A stretch of 64,000 nt of DNA, from positions 186,001-250,000 of the forward strand of contig JAPJBO010000174.1 in NCBI GenBank assembly GCA_030068145.1, read 5' to 3'. This stretch comes from Diplonema papillatum. Lineage: Eukaryota > Euglenozoa > Diplonemea > Diplonemida > Diplonemidae. The notes under the pieces were generated by a model. That model was not told the origin of the DNA and searched no databases. It saw only the letters and a list, made by a program, of their open reading frames with translations. Below, piece by piece: positions 56,065 through 64,000 of this stretch (within the stretch, counting starts at the first letter, position 1; each line of letters opens with the position of its first letter). Both the position numbers and the translations under genes were made by a program.

Positions 56065-57487
56065 GGGCTAATTCCCATTCTCGAACACAATTTAACTTTT
56101 TGCCCATTCTCGAACACTCGCTAACTTTTTGCCCATTCTCGAACACTTTTTAACTTTTTGCCCATTCTCGAACAGTCGCCTAACTTTTTGCCCATTCTCG
56201 AACATTGAAATTTGCCCAGGGTGGGATTCGAACTCACCACCCATACATCCAAAAAATCCCAGCCATTTTTGGGTTCGCCATTTCCGATTCCGATTTCCGT
56301 CGGATCCGTTCCTCGAACAAGGTGCCAGCATTGTGGTTGGCTGCTGCGTCCCGGCTCGGTATCCTGGTTGCGCACTGGGTCATTGACACCGCAGACTACG
56401 GGTAAACGGTTTTCTAAACACAGATTCGTGCATAATTCAGGTATGCGCGAGTGACCAGCCCGTTCTACTTGTAGCGCTTCCTAATTCTGTGCCGAAACCT
56501 CTTCAGAATCAGAGCCACTGTTTTACCACGAGTAGTAACCAGCGACGGGCGCGACGTCACGAATGACTCCAGAGGAGGAGCGGGAGAGACTCAGAGCGGT
56601 AAGTAACGCCGCAGCCAATCAAGATTTGAGTGATGCTACTCTTACAGTAGAAGCTGCAAAGAAAAAGTGCCAGTCGTCTGAAAATAATCAGGAGCTGGCG
56701 GATGGTGACTGGATCTTGTCCTCCCTGCCGCAGGCTGGCAGGCTGAGAGAGAGACTGGAATTGCCGGCGAGCCGCCAGGGCGCATGGCAGGAGCCATTTC
56801 TCCTGCCATCATGCAGCCATGTGCCAAGTGTAACCGCTGCCACTTCAACTCTGAAAAAAAGTTGACCAAAAAAATTGGACCCCGAATTTTTGACCAAAAA
56901 TTTTTGACCAAAAATTTTGACCCAAAAATTGACCGAAATTTTTTGACCCAAAAAATTTCGGTCAATTTTTTTGAATCACTTTGCTGCAAAGTTTGCAAGC
57001 TGCTTCTCCTGGTGTAGGTCAGTGAACTAAGGTCACTCAATGGCCGCCGCGCAATTTGCAAGCAAGACGAGCAAACTCAGTGAAGTCTGTGCCGGGTTTT
57101 TAAACGGGGTAGCTCGCACACCACCGTCACGTGTAGAAGAGCTTGAAGCAACCAAGAACCCGAGTGTAGATGCCGAAGAGGCTGCGGCCTGAAGTTAGCA
57201 AGGGTACCGTCTTCGAATCAGTGAACGCAGCTGTTCTCGCGGTGAAACTTGAGGCAAATGTCTCGGGGAAGTGACATTTTCACCACAAAAACTGGAATGT
57301 TCGAGAATGGGCAAAACGTTAAATAGTGTTCGAGAATGGGCACAAAGTTACCGAGAATGGGCAAAAAGTTAAAAAGTGTTCGAGAATGGGCAAAAAGTTA
57401 GCGAGTGTTCGAGAATGGGCAAAAAGTTAAATAGTGTTCGAGAATGGGCACAAACATAAGGAAGTGTACTATAATGGGAATTGTCCC
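56065..57487 (-). mobile_element. X3: X-family element in the right arm of Z
   Basis: Same ends as X1 and X2, opposite strand, flanked by ACTTTTTGAG at 56055-56064 and 57488-57497. It lacks V. The left arm of Z has the unoccupied site. Relative to Z's ends it has the same orientation as X2. Confidence 0.9.
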
Positions 57488-57637
57488 ACTTTTTGAGGCA
57501 CCGAATGGGCAAATCTAACAAAACCGTGCTGTAATGGGCACTCGAAAACACCGAATGGGCAAATCTAAGGAAGACCGTGCTGTAATGGGCAAATCTAACA
57601 AAACCGTGCTGTAATGGGCACCAGCCCCTCTCGCAGC

Positions 57638-58122
57638 CGCACTACGCAGCCCGGGCGGCGGCAGAGCCAGCGTACGCTGTAGCCGTCAAGGAGCGTGTCT
57701 ACAACGCAATCATCGCCAATGAGCCAGACCCGCGGGAATGGAAGGCGGTGCCGCTAGTTGTAGACACGTTCGGGGCCTGGTGCCCAGCCTCAGGAGCAAT
57801 CACGGAGCTGCGGCACATTGCCCGCGCCAACGCCCTCCGTGAAGACCGGACCGTTTCGGCCGCCTGCCAGGACCTCTTCCACCGCTTGAGCTTTTCTATA
57901 GCCCGAGGGGTGGCAAGGATCGTCATTGCATCTGGTGGGGCGCGACCGGACGAAGCGGATCCACCCTGATGCAGGGGGTAGAGTCACTGCATCGCGGGTT
58001 TTTTTACCTGGTCGGACCTGCTCGCTAGCAGGCCAGCCCAGGTCGCAGTGAGACTGGCGTTCACTGTGTGCTCCGGATACCGGTAGCCCCGCTGTACTGG
58101 CTTGTACAGTGTCCCGCGCTCC
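57638..58122 (+). CDS. C-terminal domain of RLE-LINE copy 2
   Basis: Continues the frame after Z: PHYAARAAAEPAYAVAVKER, then REWKAVPLVVDTFGAWCPAS to ARPDEADPP and stop at 57969. This domain follows the endonuclease in copies A and B as well. Compared with copy B it lacks GGAT after AAAEP and has two extra residues (AS) near CPASGAITEL. The 3' UTR runs to CCCGCGCTCC at 58122, then A13. Unlike copy A it has no terminal hairpin. Confidence 0.88.
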
Positions 58123-58148
58123 AAAAAAAAAAAAATTTTTTTTTTTTT
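58123..58148. repeat. A13-T13 junction between LINE and tRNA gene
   Basis: The 13-base poly(A) of the LINE abuts a 13-base poly(T), giving a perfect palindrome 5 bp upstream of the tRNA gene. Confidence 0.9.
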
Positions 58149-58153
58149 CGGCA

Positions 58154-58226
58154 GCCCCGTTGGCGCAACGGATAGCGCGTTGGACTTCTAATCCAAAGGT
58201 TGTGGGTTCGAATCCCACACGGGGTA
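58154..58226 (+). tRNA. tRNA-Arg (anticodon TCT)
   Basis: 73 nt, no intron. Acceptor GCCCCGT/ACGGGGT (first pair G-T), anticodon arm TTGGA-CTTCTAA-TCCAA with TCT, T arm GTGGG-TTCGAAT-CCCAC, discriminator A. A box TGGCGCAACGG and B box GGTTCGAATCC fit the Pol III promoter consensus. It decodes AGA, and TTTT at 58228 would end transcription. All stems pair, so it looks functional. Confidence 0.95.
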
Positions 58227-58227
58227 G

Positions 58228-58231
58228 TTTT
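58228..58231 (+). terminator. Pol III terminator of tRNA-Arg
   Basis: TTTT directly after the discriminator and one G. Confidence 0.7.
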
Positions 58232-59097
58232 CCTTGTTTGCGCCGCGCCTGAAAAGATCAATTCCGCCATCTGGGGGTTTTTACGACCTACGGATTTCCA
58301 CGTTCCACTGCCGCGCCGGTGAAATTATCAATTCCGCCAGTTGGGGTTTTTTGACGACTTGCCCGACTGTGGAGACACATTTTCAACCACCATTTTAACC
58401 CAAGGTTCACCTTTTTCTCGGTATCCAAACTTGGGTCCCAAACTTGGGTCCCCAACTTGGGTCCCCAACTTGGGTCCCCAACTTGGGTCCCCAACTTGGG
58501 TCCCCAACGTGTTTGTTGCAGTAGAGTGATTGTCAGGCCTTCGACTACCCTGAGCAACGCACTGAGCACACAGTCGGTGTCTACGTAACAGCAGATGGGT
58601 CGCGCTGCGGGCGCCGCAGAAGGGGGTCGTGCCGTGTCGGCGGGTGTTCGCCGCTTCTTCTCACCGCGTTTGCGGAGCCCTCGCCGAGCTTGATTGGCCG
58701 TGTGAGCAACCATTGAGCAAAGAAACTGCACTACTACCTTGACGTTTATTCACAAAATTTCAAGTTTTTTTTTTTTTTTTCAAGATGTGACAAAAAATGG
58801 GCAAATCCAACAACTTCTGAAAAGGAGTTTGTCAATCCATGTTATCAGCACCAATAACAACGACCCCCCCCCATCCCCTCACACACACACAAAGCTGAAC
58901 CTCACAAGCACAAACCGTCAAAAGACACCAATCTGTACGGCCATACGAAAAAAGGTAGAGGCAGTCCTCCCCGGGGTGCAGTAACCAACTTCCAGATGTT
59001 TCCATTCACTTCAGCCTGTAACTCCCTTCGTCGGTATAGGAATTAACCTCCCCTGGGTGGGCTGGTCTGACAAATTCTAAAGGAAGGAACAGATCCG
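58232..59097. other. spacer with GGGTCCCCAACTT array
   Basis: Five to six tandem copies of a 15-bp unit GGGTCCCCAACTT at 58430-58510, related in wording to the GGGTCCAAAATTT arrays of the TIR elements. A short doublet, AATTCCGCCA then TGGGG, occurs at 58261 and 58331. T16 lies near 58766-58781. No gene was seen. Confidence 0.5.
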
Positions 59098-61320
59098 ATG
59101 GATCCGCGCTCGAAGGAACCCCGGGGCAGGGAGGACACCCGCGTCGGGGAGATCTTCGAGCTGATTGATTCGGATGGGAGTGGGTTTGTGTCTGTCGACG
59201 AGGTGGTGGCCTTTAATCAGTGTCTGCCGAGGCCGATCGCTCACGGAGACCTCGTCAGCTTTTTTAAAGAAGCGGACGCAGATTATAACAACCTCATCGA
59301 CCGCGCCGAGTTCCGGCAGCTCGTCTCCAAAATGGAACAGTCCGTCGGCTTGCAGACCCCGGAGATGGTCCGGCTGTTCTCAAACTCGTGCTATCAAAAG
59401 CTGTTCCTCCTGGTAGACGGGGATGAAGGCGGAACAATAAGCGGCGATGAGTTGCTCCGGCTGGTAACACTGCTGAGCTCTCGGTTGAGGCTCGCGGTCA
59501 CGGACGACGACATTCGGCGGATGAAGCGGGAGCTGTGCCTCGAGGACTCTGCAATCACACCGGAGAAGTTCGCAGACCTGATTTCGACGGTGGCCAACGA
59601 TGTCCCCGTTTCGCAGGTCCTGCACGCGTTTTCAGCAGCGCACGAGGACTCGCAGTCCCGAGCAGTCCAGGCGTTCAGCGCCTTCTTTCAGTCCGGTGGG
59701 GCAGCCCCATTCCTCTCGAAACGAGCGCGTAAATGCACATCGCCGAATCTGTCGGTTACGAGTCCTGTTTTGCCTTCGTCCAATACATGCTCTCCCGCGT
59801 TGATCGCAGCCGATTTGGTGTCTCGGAAAGCGTACGACGACAGCATCAACAGCGCGACACAGTCTTCATTCCCGCAGGGGACGCTCTTTAAATCTTCGCT
59901 GCCACCCCCACATGTGGTGCAGGTGTCTCCCCTTTCGAACGCACCTCCTCCCATTGCGCAACCGAGGGCGCCCCCCCCGCCTCAACCCTCTGCGTCTCAA
60001 AACCGAGGTTCCTTCCCGACACCGCCGCCTCCCGCAGATATCAGCCCGACCTTGCGTCCGCCGGACCCACCCGTAGCACCGAAAGACTTACCCACGTTAC
60101 ACTCGTCACCCGCTCCCAAAGCCCCGCCTCCCCCGCCATCTCTACCGGACGGGCGTCAACCCGCTTGTCTCGTCGCTACTGCACTTCCAACTGCAGCATT
60201 GGACGACCCCATTGGCATCGCTTCGCCCAGAACACCTTCCACCGTATGTAGGCCTTGACTTATTTTGTTTTGCATTTTAACAGCACAGCGGGATGACTTG
60301 AGGCCGCGAGGGGGCTGACGAACGCCGGCCGCTGGCTCGCCCGCGCGTTAACCCGGCGCACACACCGATCCTGGCAGGCTCAGACCCCTGATGATGCAGA
60401 AGCCAACTACCAACGGAGGGGACAGAACACCTGTTTCGAAGTACCTGTTCGCTCGACTGAAAAAAGAAAAGGAAGAAGCATCCGACCCAACATCCAACAG
60501 CAACAGCCGTCCAACGAAAACAGGAAGCCGACGAGGAAGATTTCTTGAAGTCAATCGCGACGCCGAGGGGGAACCCTAGCACGCGTTTTGAGCGGCGGTC
60601 TCCAGGTGCAAGCGTCGAAGCCGAATTGCTTTTCACACAAGTCGAGTCGCCGAAGTCCTCCGAAACGGCAGGCACGCCGCCACACCGCAGAACCGCCGAA
60701 CTTGTCGTCGATCAAGCCTTTGTGGGCGGGCGGCATCCGCGTACCGACGCAACGGATCCCGGTACAACGGCAATCCGACCGTTGCTGTCGCCGACCGGGG
60801 CATGTATGCCAGTAAGAGGTGAACCGCTTGCTGCCGGGCCGCGCTCGGATCTGTTGCCGCCTCCTATTTCACCTCGCCTGCCGTTGTCACCACAAGTTGT
60901 ATGCATCTCTTTTTCACCGCCGCTCTTTCAGATGACACTGTCTCCAGGCTTTATTTTCCAGAGACCGTCCTTCCTCCCAACAATACGAGAAAGGCTCTTG
61001 GGAGCGTGCACAATCCACGGTTGACTGTCAGATCATCGGGAATACCTCCCGGAGAGCGACCGACGCCGTCCATCGCCGGCAACGCCTCCACGTCGATGCG
61101 GTTCGACGTTACCCTCGACCCCGGTCAGCGCGGCCGGCCGGCTGCGGAGACTGCGGGCGCCCACGGCGAGCACCCGCGGCGAAAGCGAACGGCGGCCGCA
61201 CCCATCCCCGCGACGCTCTCCCCCCCGTCCACACTCGGCCGCTTCTTCACCCAGCGACCAATAGCCTCGCGCTCGCGCTCGACGCCCAGCTCGTCTGCTG
61301 CGGCCGTCCGTGAGAAATTT
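59098..61320 (+). CDS. EF-hand and proline-rich protein, exon 1 and downstream exons
   Basis: Exon 1 (59098-60243) starts MDPRSKEPRG. EF-hand loop 1 is canonical (DSDGSGFVSVDE, 24-35), loop 2 degenerate (DADYNNLIDRAE, 60-71), loop 3 plausible (DGDEGGTISGDE, 107-118). From about residue 255 the protein is proline-rich (APPPIAQP, PPPPPSLP), typical of SH3 or profilin ligands. A GTATGT donor follows at 60244. Candidate later exons are KPTTNGGDRTPVSKYLFARL from about 60401, a Pro/Ser-rich frame at 60545-60895, and another at 60937-61320 (LYFPETVLPPNNTRKALGSV). Their joins are unresolved. It is probably a calcium-responsive scaffold, with role unknown. The rRNA-like sequence begins where the last frame ends. 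Confidence 0.7.
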
Positions 61321-61680
61321 GGTTCATCCTGCCAGTAGTCATATGCTTGTTTCAAGCATTACGCCATGCAAGTCTCCGAGTAAATGGATCAACAGTGGGT
61401 CTGCAGACGGCTCATGAAATTGGTGGCAATCTACGGGGAAGGGGCCTTTTGGGCCCAGTTGGATAACAATGGTAACTCCATTGCTTATACATGTCCGAAG
61501 AATCCAACTCGAGTCACGCGGGGTCGAGGTGGATACACTTGACCGAGATTAGAACCAACGCTAGCAATAGCAGCGGTGTGTGGATGAAACAGGTCAATCA
61601 GATAGTACACGACCAAGTCGGTGCAACCCTGCAAGAGCTTCTGCCCTACCCGCACAAAGACGTTCGAAGTTTTGGAGAGG
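61321..61680 (+). rRNA. 5' part of an 18S rRNA-like sequence (fragment, divergent)
   Basis: Starts GGTTCATCCTGCCAGTAGTC then ATATGCTTGTTTCAA, nearly identical to the universal 5' end of 18S. Further anchors in the right order are GCCATGCAAGTCTC, GACGGCTCATGAAA, GGATAACAATGGTAACTCCA, CTTATACATG, TTAGAACCAACGC and TTCTGCCCTACC. Between anchors it is strongly divergent. About the first 350 nt of a molecule of about 1.8 kb is present. It is either a displaced pseudogene of a fast-evolving rRNA or a foreign piece. Confidence 0.75.
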
Positions 61681-62605
61681 AACTTCCCGCGTGCGCTAGG
61701 GCAGTGTTCTACACGACGCACTAGTTATGAGGTTTCACTAGTTATTAACTAGCTCAATAGTGAAATTTAAAACTTGCTCGGGGTATGAAGTTCTAAGTTT
61801 TTGCCCATAACGGTATGAAGTTCTGAGTTTTTGCCCATAACGGTATAGTCACTAAGTTTTTGCCCATAACGGTATGGTCGCTAAGTTTTTGCCCATAACG
61901 GTATGGAAATCCAAGTTTTTGCCCATAACGGTTCCACACTTCCTGTGTGGATTTTGGGTCCTTGCTTTGGGGTCGAAGTTTTGGCCAAACTTGTGCCACG
62001 ACCCAAACTTGGACCCACACAAGTTTTGAGTCCAAGTATTGGGTCAAGTTTTGACTCCAAGTTTTGGGTCCAAGTATTGGGTCCAAGTTTTGGGTCCAAG
62101 TATTGGGTTCAAATTTGTGGGTCCAGTTTGGCTCGATTTTTGGTTCAAGGTTTGGGTCCAAATTTTGGACCAACTTTTCCGCACGTTGGCGTGAAAAGCT
62201 CCTTCTTACTTTTCATGCTCGATCTCTGATGATGTGGACGGGCGACCAGTAACCCAACGTCACCCGGCCATGCGCGCACTACCGAGCAACGACTTCGAGC
62301 TGAGTCTCCAAAAAGTTTGAAACCTCATTTTCGTGCATGTTGTATAATTCCGGTGTTGTCCCGCAAAATCTAGAGAGATCGGAATTTGATCAGCGGGTGG
62401 ATGGAAGTTCCTGTTGGCAGAATTGAACTGCGGAAAACACAACAGAAATTGCCACATTGAACAGCTAAAGGCTTCAAGTAACCTGTCTTCTCCCAACATA
62501 CCCAGAACAGCCGCCCGCACGCGTCAACGGGCCACACAGCTGTAGTCAAGATTGTAATCAAATCAAACTTGAAACATACAGTCTGCGGTGTTGCACATAC
62601 ATCCG
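61681..62605. repeat. Q: CCCATAACGG array and GGGTCCAAGTTTT array
   Basis: 61795-61930 holds five units of about 29 bp, GCCCATAACGGTATGG with CTAAGTTTTT tails. 61960-62170 holds GGGTCCAAGTTTT iterations. This matches one end of a Y/Z-type element. An opposite end and duplication were not found, so it is probably truncated. 62180-62605 shows nothing recognisable. Confidence 0.6.
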
Positions 62606-64000
62606 ATGCCGCGCCTAAGTGGCGGAGACGCCGTCGGGAGAGTGACGCAGTGGTTGACGGAGTTGATGAGCGAATATGGCGAAGTGAAAGGAGTCCTCGT
62701 GTCGCTTGAGGCGGGATTCGGTAGAGTAGTGCTTGGTACCGCTAAGCAGGCTAGCGATGTCGTTATGTTTGCGGAGGGCGGCGTTCTAGATTCGTTCGGA
62801 AAGACCCAAAAGCTGACAGTTCGGCTCCTGTCCGAAGCTGGGCGTCATGCGACGGGAAGCTTCGAGGAAATTGACGAGCCCGCACTACAACACACCCAAA
62901 CCCCGGGTCGCATTTCGCACGGGTCATTGAGTCTTTCTCCGTACGGCAGAGGCGAGCCCAGACACGAAGAGGTGCGCCCAGTCCGAATGCGCGAACCTTA
63001 CGACTTGATGTTCCTTCCGTCGACGTCAATGCTGCGGCATACAAAAGAAAATGCTAGTTTGATCTCGGGCATGCAGCGAGCCGCATCGGATATCACGAGC
63101 CCATTGTGCAGACAGGTAGCGGTGGAAGGCCACGACCGCCTCACTAGTTCTAGCATTTTCTCGGCGGAAGAACGTCGTACGGCGAGGCTGCACACGCAAT
63201 ACACCGATAAACTCCCACCGCAAGACAAGCCGGCTGCGTGTGACAGTGACTTGGTCGGCCTGAAGATGCTGGCAGAGACGCACTCACAGAAACAACCCTC
63301 GATTGGCCTCGATTTGCTGATCAGTTCGTCACAAGCCGCCAGGCATGACGTGATGCGCTCATGGTCTGAGGTGCTGGTTGCCCACAGCGAGCCGAGCAGC
63401 CCGATGACCTTACATTACGACTCACCACGGTTGACAAGGAGGGAGCCTGTCGACGAAGCAGACCACAACAAGCTGCTCAGCCAGGAGTCCCCGCGAGCCC
63501 TGCTTGAGAGGAAGAAGTGCATCAAAGAAGAGCTGCGCAGCATCGGGCTACCAGACGACTTAAAACATCGGTTACACGGGGAGCTGCACCGTATCTATGA
63601 TGAGCTATCGAAGGTGTACGCAGAGAGCGTGTTGGAAGACCATCCGCGTTCTGACCGGGTCAAGGCCAACATCAGCAGCCTGTCGGCAAAGCGCCAAGAA
63701 GAGAAACTGTCCCTCCAACGCCGGTTGCACCAGCCACAGCCCGACAACATCTTCTCTCACCTCCGTTTGCAGCGCACCGTCAGCAAGAGGCTGCACGAAA
63801 CGGATGCGATGAGTCCGCAACCGTTTGTTACTGATTTCGCAATACCTGAGGTTGAGACTGCCATGGACACACGACAGGAAGAAGCAACGACATTCGTCCC
63901 TCTTGTCAGTCAACCAGCCCCGCCTAGGCTTCCGGCAAAGGCTCGCAGGAGGTTCAAGGCGGTCGATGCTGATGATTTCAGCGTCGAGCGCTTTGCTCAA
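62606..64000 (+). CDS. unknown protein with RRM-like N-terminus, runs off the window
   Basis: An ATG at 62606 opens a frame of 465 codons with no stop up to the last base, by far the longest host frame here. Residues about 13-75 (WLTELMSEYGEVKGVLVSLE, AGFGRVVLGTAKQASDVVMF, KLTVRLL) have the length and hydrophobic pattern of an RRM, with FGRVVLGT at the RNP1 position but without its aromatic residues. Residues about 100-290 are hydrophilic. A helical segment with heptads follows (LLERKKCIKEELRS, HRIYDELSKVYAESV, about 305-345). The C-terminus lies beyond 64000. The RRM reading is an inference from pattern only; no other family is recognised. Confidence 0.7.
   Translation, partial: MPRLSGGDAVGRVTQWLTELMSEYGEVKGVLVSLEAGFGRVVLGTAKQASDVVMFAEGGVLDSFGKTQKLTVRLLSEAGRHATGSFEEIDEPALQHTQTPGRISHGSLSLSPYGRGEPRHEEVRPVRMREPYDLMFLPSTSMLRHTKENASLISGMQRAASDITSPLCRQVAVEGHDRLTSSSIFSAEERRTARLHTQYTDKLPPQDKPAACDSDLVGLKMLAETHSQKQPSIGLDLLISSSQAARHDVMRSWSEVLVAHSEPSSPMTLHYDSPRLTRREPVDEADHNKLLSQESPRALLERKKCIKEELRSIGLPDDLKHRLHGELHRIYDELSKVYAESVLEDHPRSDRVKANISSLSAKRQEEKLSLQRRLHQPQPDNIFSHLRLQRTVSKRLHETDAMSPQPFVTDFAIPEVETAMDTRQEEATTFVPLVSQPAPPRLPAKARRRFKAVDADDFSVERFAQ

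Larger units (their letters stand above)
44770..57627. mobile_element. Z: 12.86-kb long-inverted-repeat element
   Basis: Ends GGGCTGGTGCCCATTACAGC, inverted, flanked by CTCTCGCAGC at 44760-44769 and 57628-57637. LINE copy B shows the unoccupied site. The terminal arrays are of GCCCATTACAGCACGG with GTTAGATTT tails. The arms are inverted repeats of about 1.1 kb without their insertions: left 44770-44898 and 46335-47300, right 57627-57488, 56064-55632 and 50614-50150. X2, Y, the APE LINE and X3 are inserted in it. Z's own sequence is about 3.2 kb and encodes no transposase I recognise, so it is probably mobilised in trans. Confidence 0.88.
40368..58122 (+). mobile_element. RLE-LINE copy 2, opened by nested elements
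   Basis: LINE sequence lies at 40368-42334, 44754-44769 and 57638-58122, with X1 and Z between. It is preceded by A19 (40349-40367) and followed by A13 (58123-58135). The 5' end lies inside the RT, so it is 5' truncated. When each insertion and one copy of its duplication are left out, the frame runs from the endonuclease (DVAVTYP) through LQLSQPHYAARAAAEP to the C-terminal domain and TGA at 57967-57969. The duplications date the order: LINE first, then X1 and Z, then V in X1, and X2, X3, Y and the APE LINE in Z. Confidence 0.9.

Overview
The window is eukaryotic nuclear DNA from a repeat-rich protist. It has spliceosomal GT-AG introns, a Pol III tRNA-Arg gene, a piece of 18S rRNA, few genes and many transposons. 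The LINE reverse transcriptases resemble those I associate with algal and alveolate genomes, but I cannot name the species. I recognised no LTR element, Polinton or viral gene.

Host genes are sparse. They are a leucine-rich-repeat protein (944-2048), a FYVE zinc-finger/Mind-bomb-like protein (4227-5018, perhaps to 6748), a Golgi-type glycosyltransferase with a PAN-like module (about 17.1-19.26 kb) and a broken partial copy of it at 24.43 kb, an EF-hand/proline-rich protein (from 59098), tRNA-Arg(TCT) (58154-58226), and an unidentified protein with an RRM-like start that runs off the right edge (62606-64000).

From left to right: 0-10 kb is mostly host sequence. 11.67-13.41 kb is a hAT-like element whose cargo is a satellite of about 207 bp. 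14.5-17.1 kb and 27.0-29.7 kb are inverted duplicates flanking the glycosyltransferase region. 30.4-37.4 kb (minus strand) is a head-to-tail series of LINE copies joined at poly(A) tracts, with a 40-bp minisatellite between them. 38.0-39.6 kb is a TIR element. 40.37-58.12 kb is one LINE opened by nested insertions.

That last block is the core of the window. A LINE with a restriction-like endonuclease (RLE) on the plus strand was opened by element X1 (itself carrying hAT-like V) and by a 12.86-kb long-inverted-repeat element, Z. Z in turn carries X2, X3, Y and a full-length-looking apurinic-endonuclease (APE) LINE. Nearly every insertion keeps its target-site duplication. Leaving out X1 and Z, with one duplication each, leaves the LINE reading frame continuous.

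X, Y, Z, T, S and an array at 61.8 kb share a plan that I do not recognise as a described family: short TIRs, 9-10 bp duplications where both ends are visible, and arrays of a unit of about 30 bp (CCCATTA-like head, AACTTT-like tail), inverted at the two ends where both ends are present. Both LINE families carry 2A-type ribosome-skipping peptides. The APE LINE starts exactly at one that differs from the Thosea asigna 2A at a single residue, and the RLE LINE carries two in mid-ORF. The RLE LINE also has a long Pro/Ala-rich insert inside its reverse-transcriptase palm.
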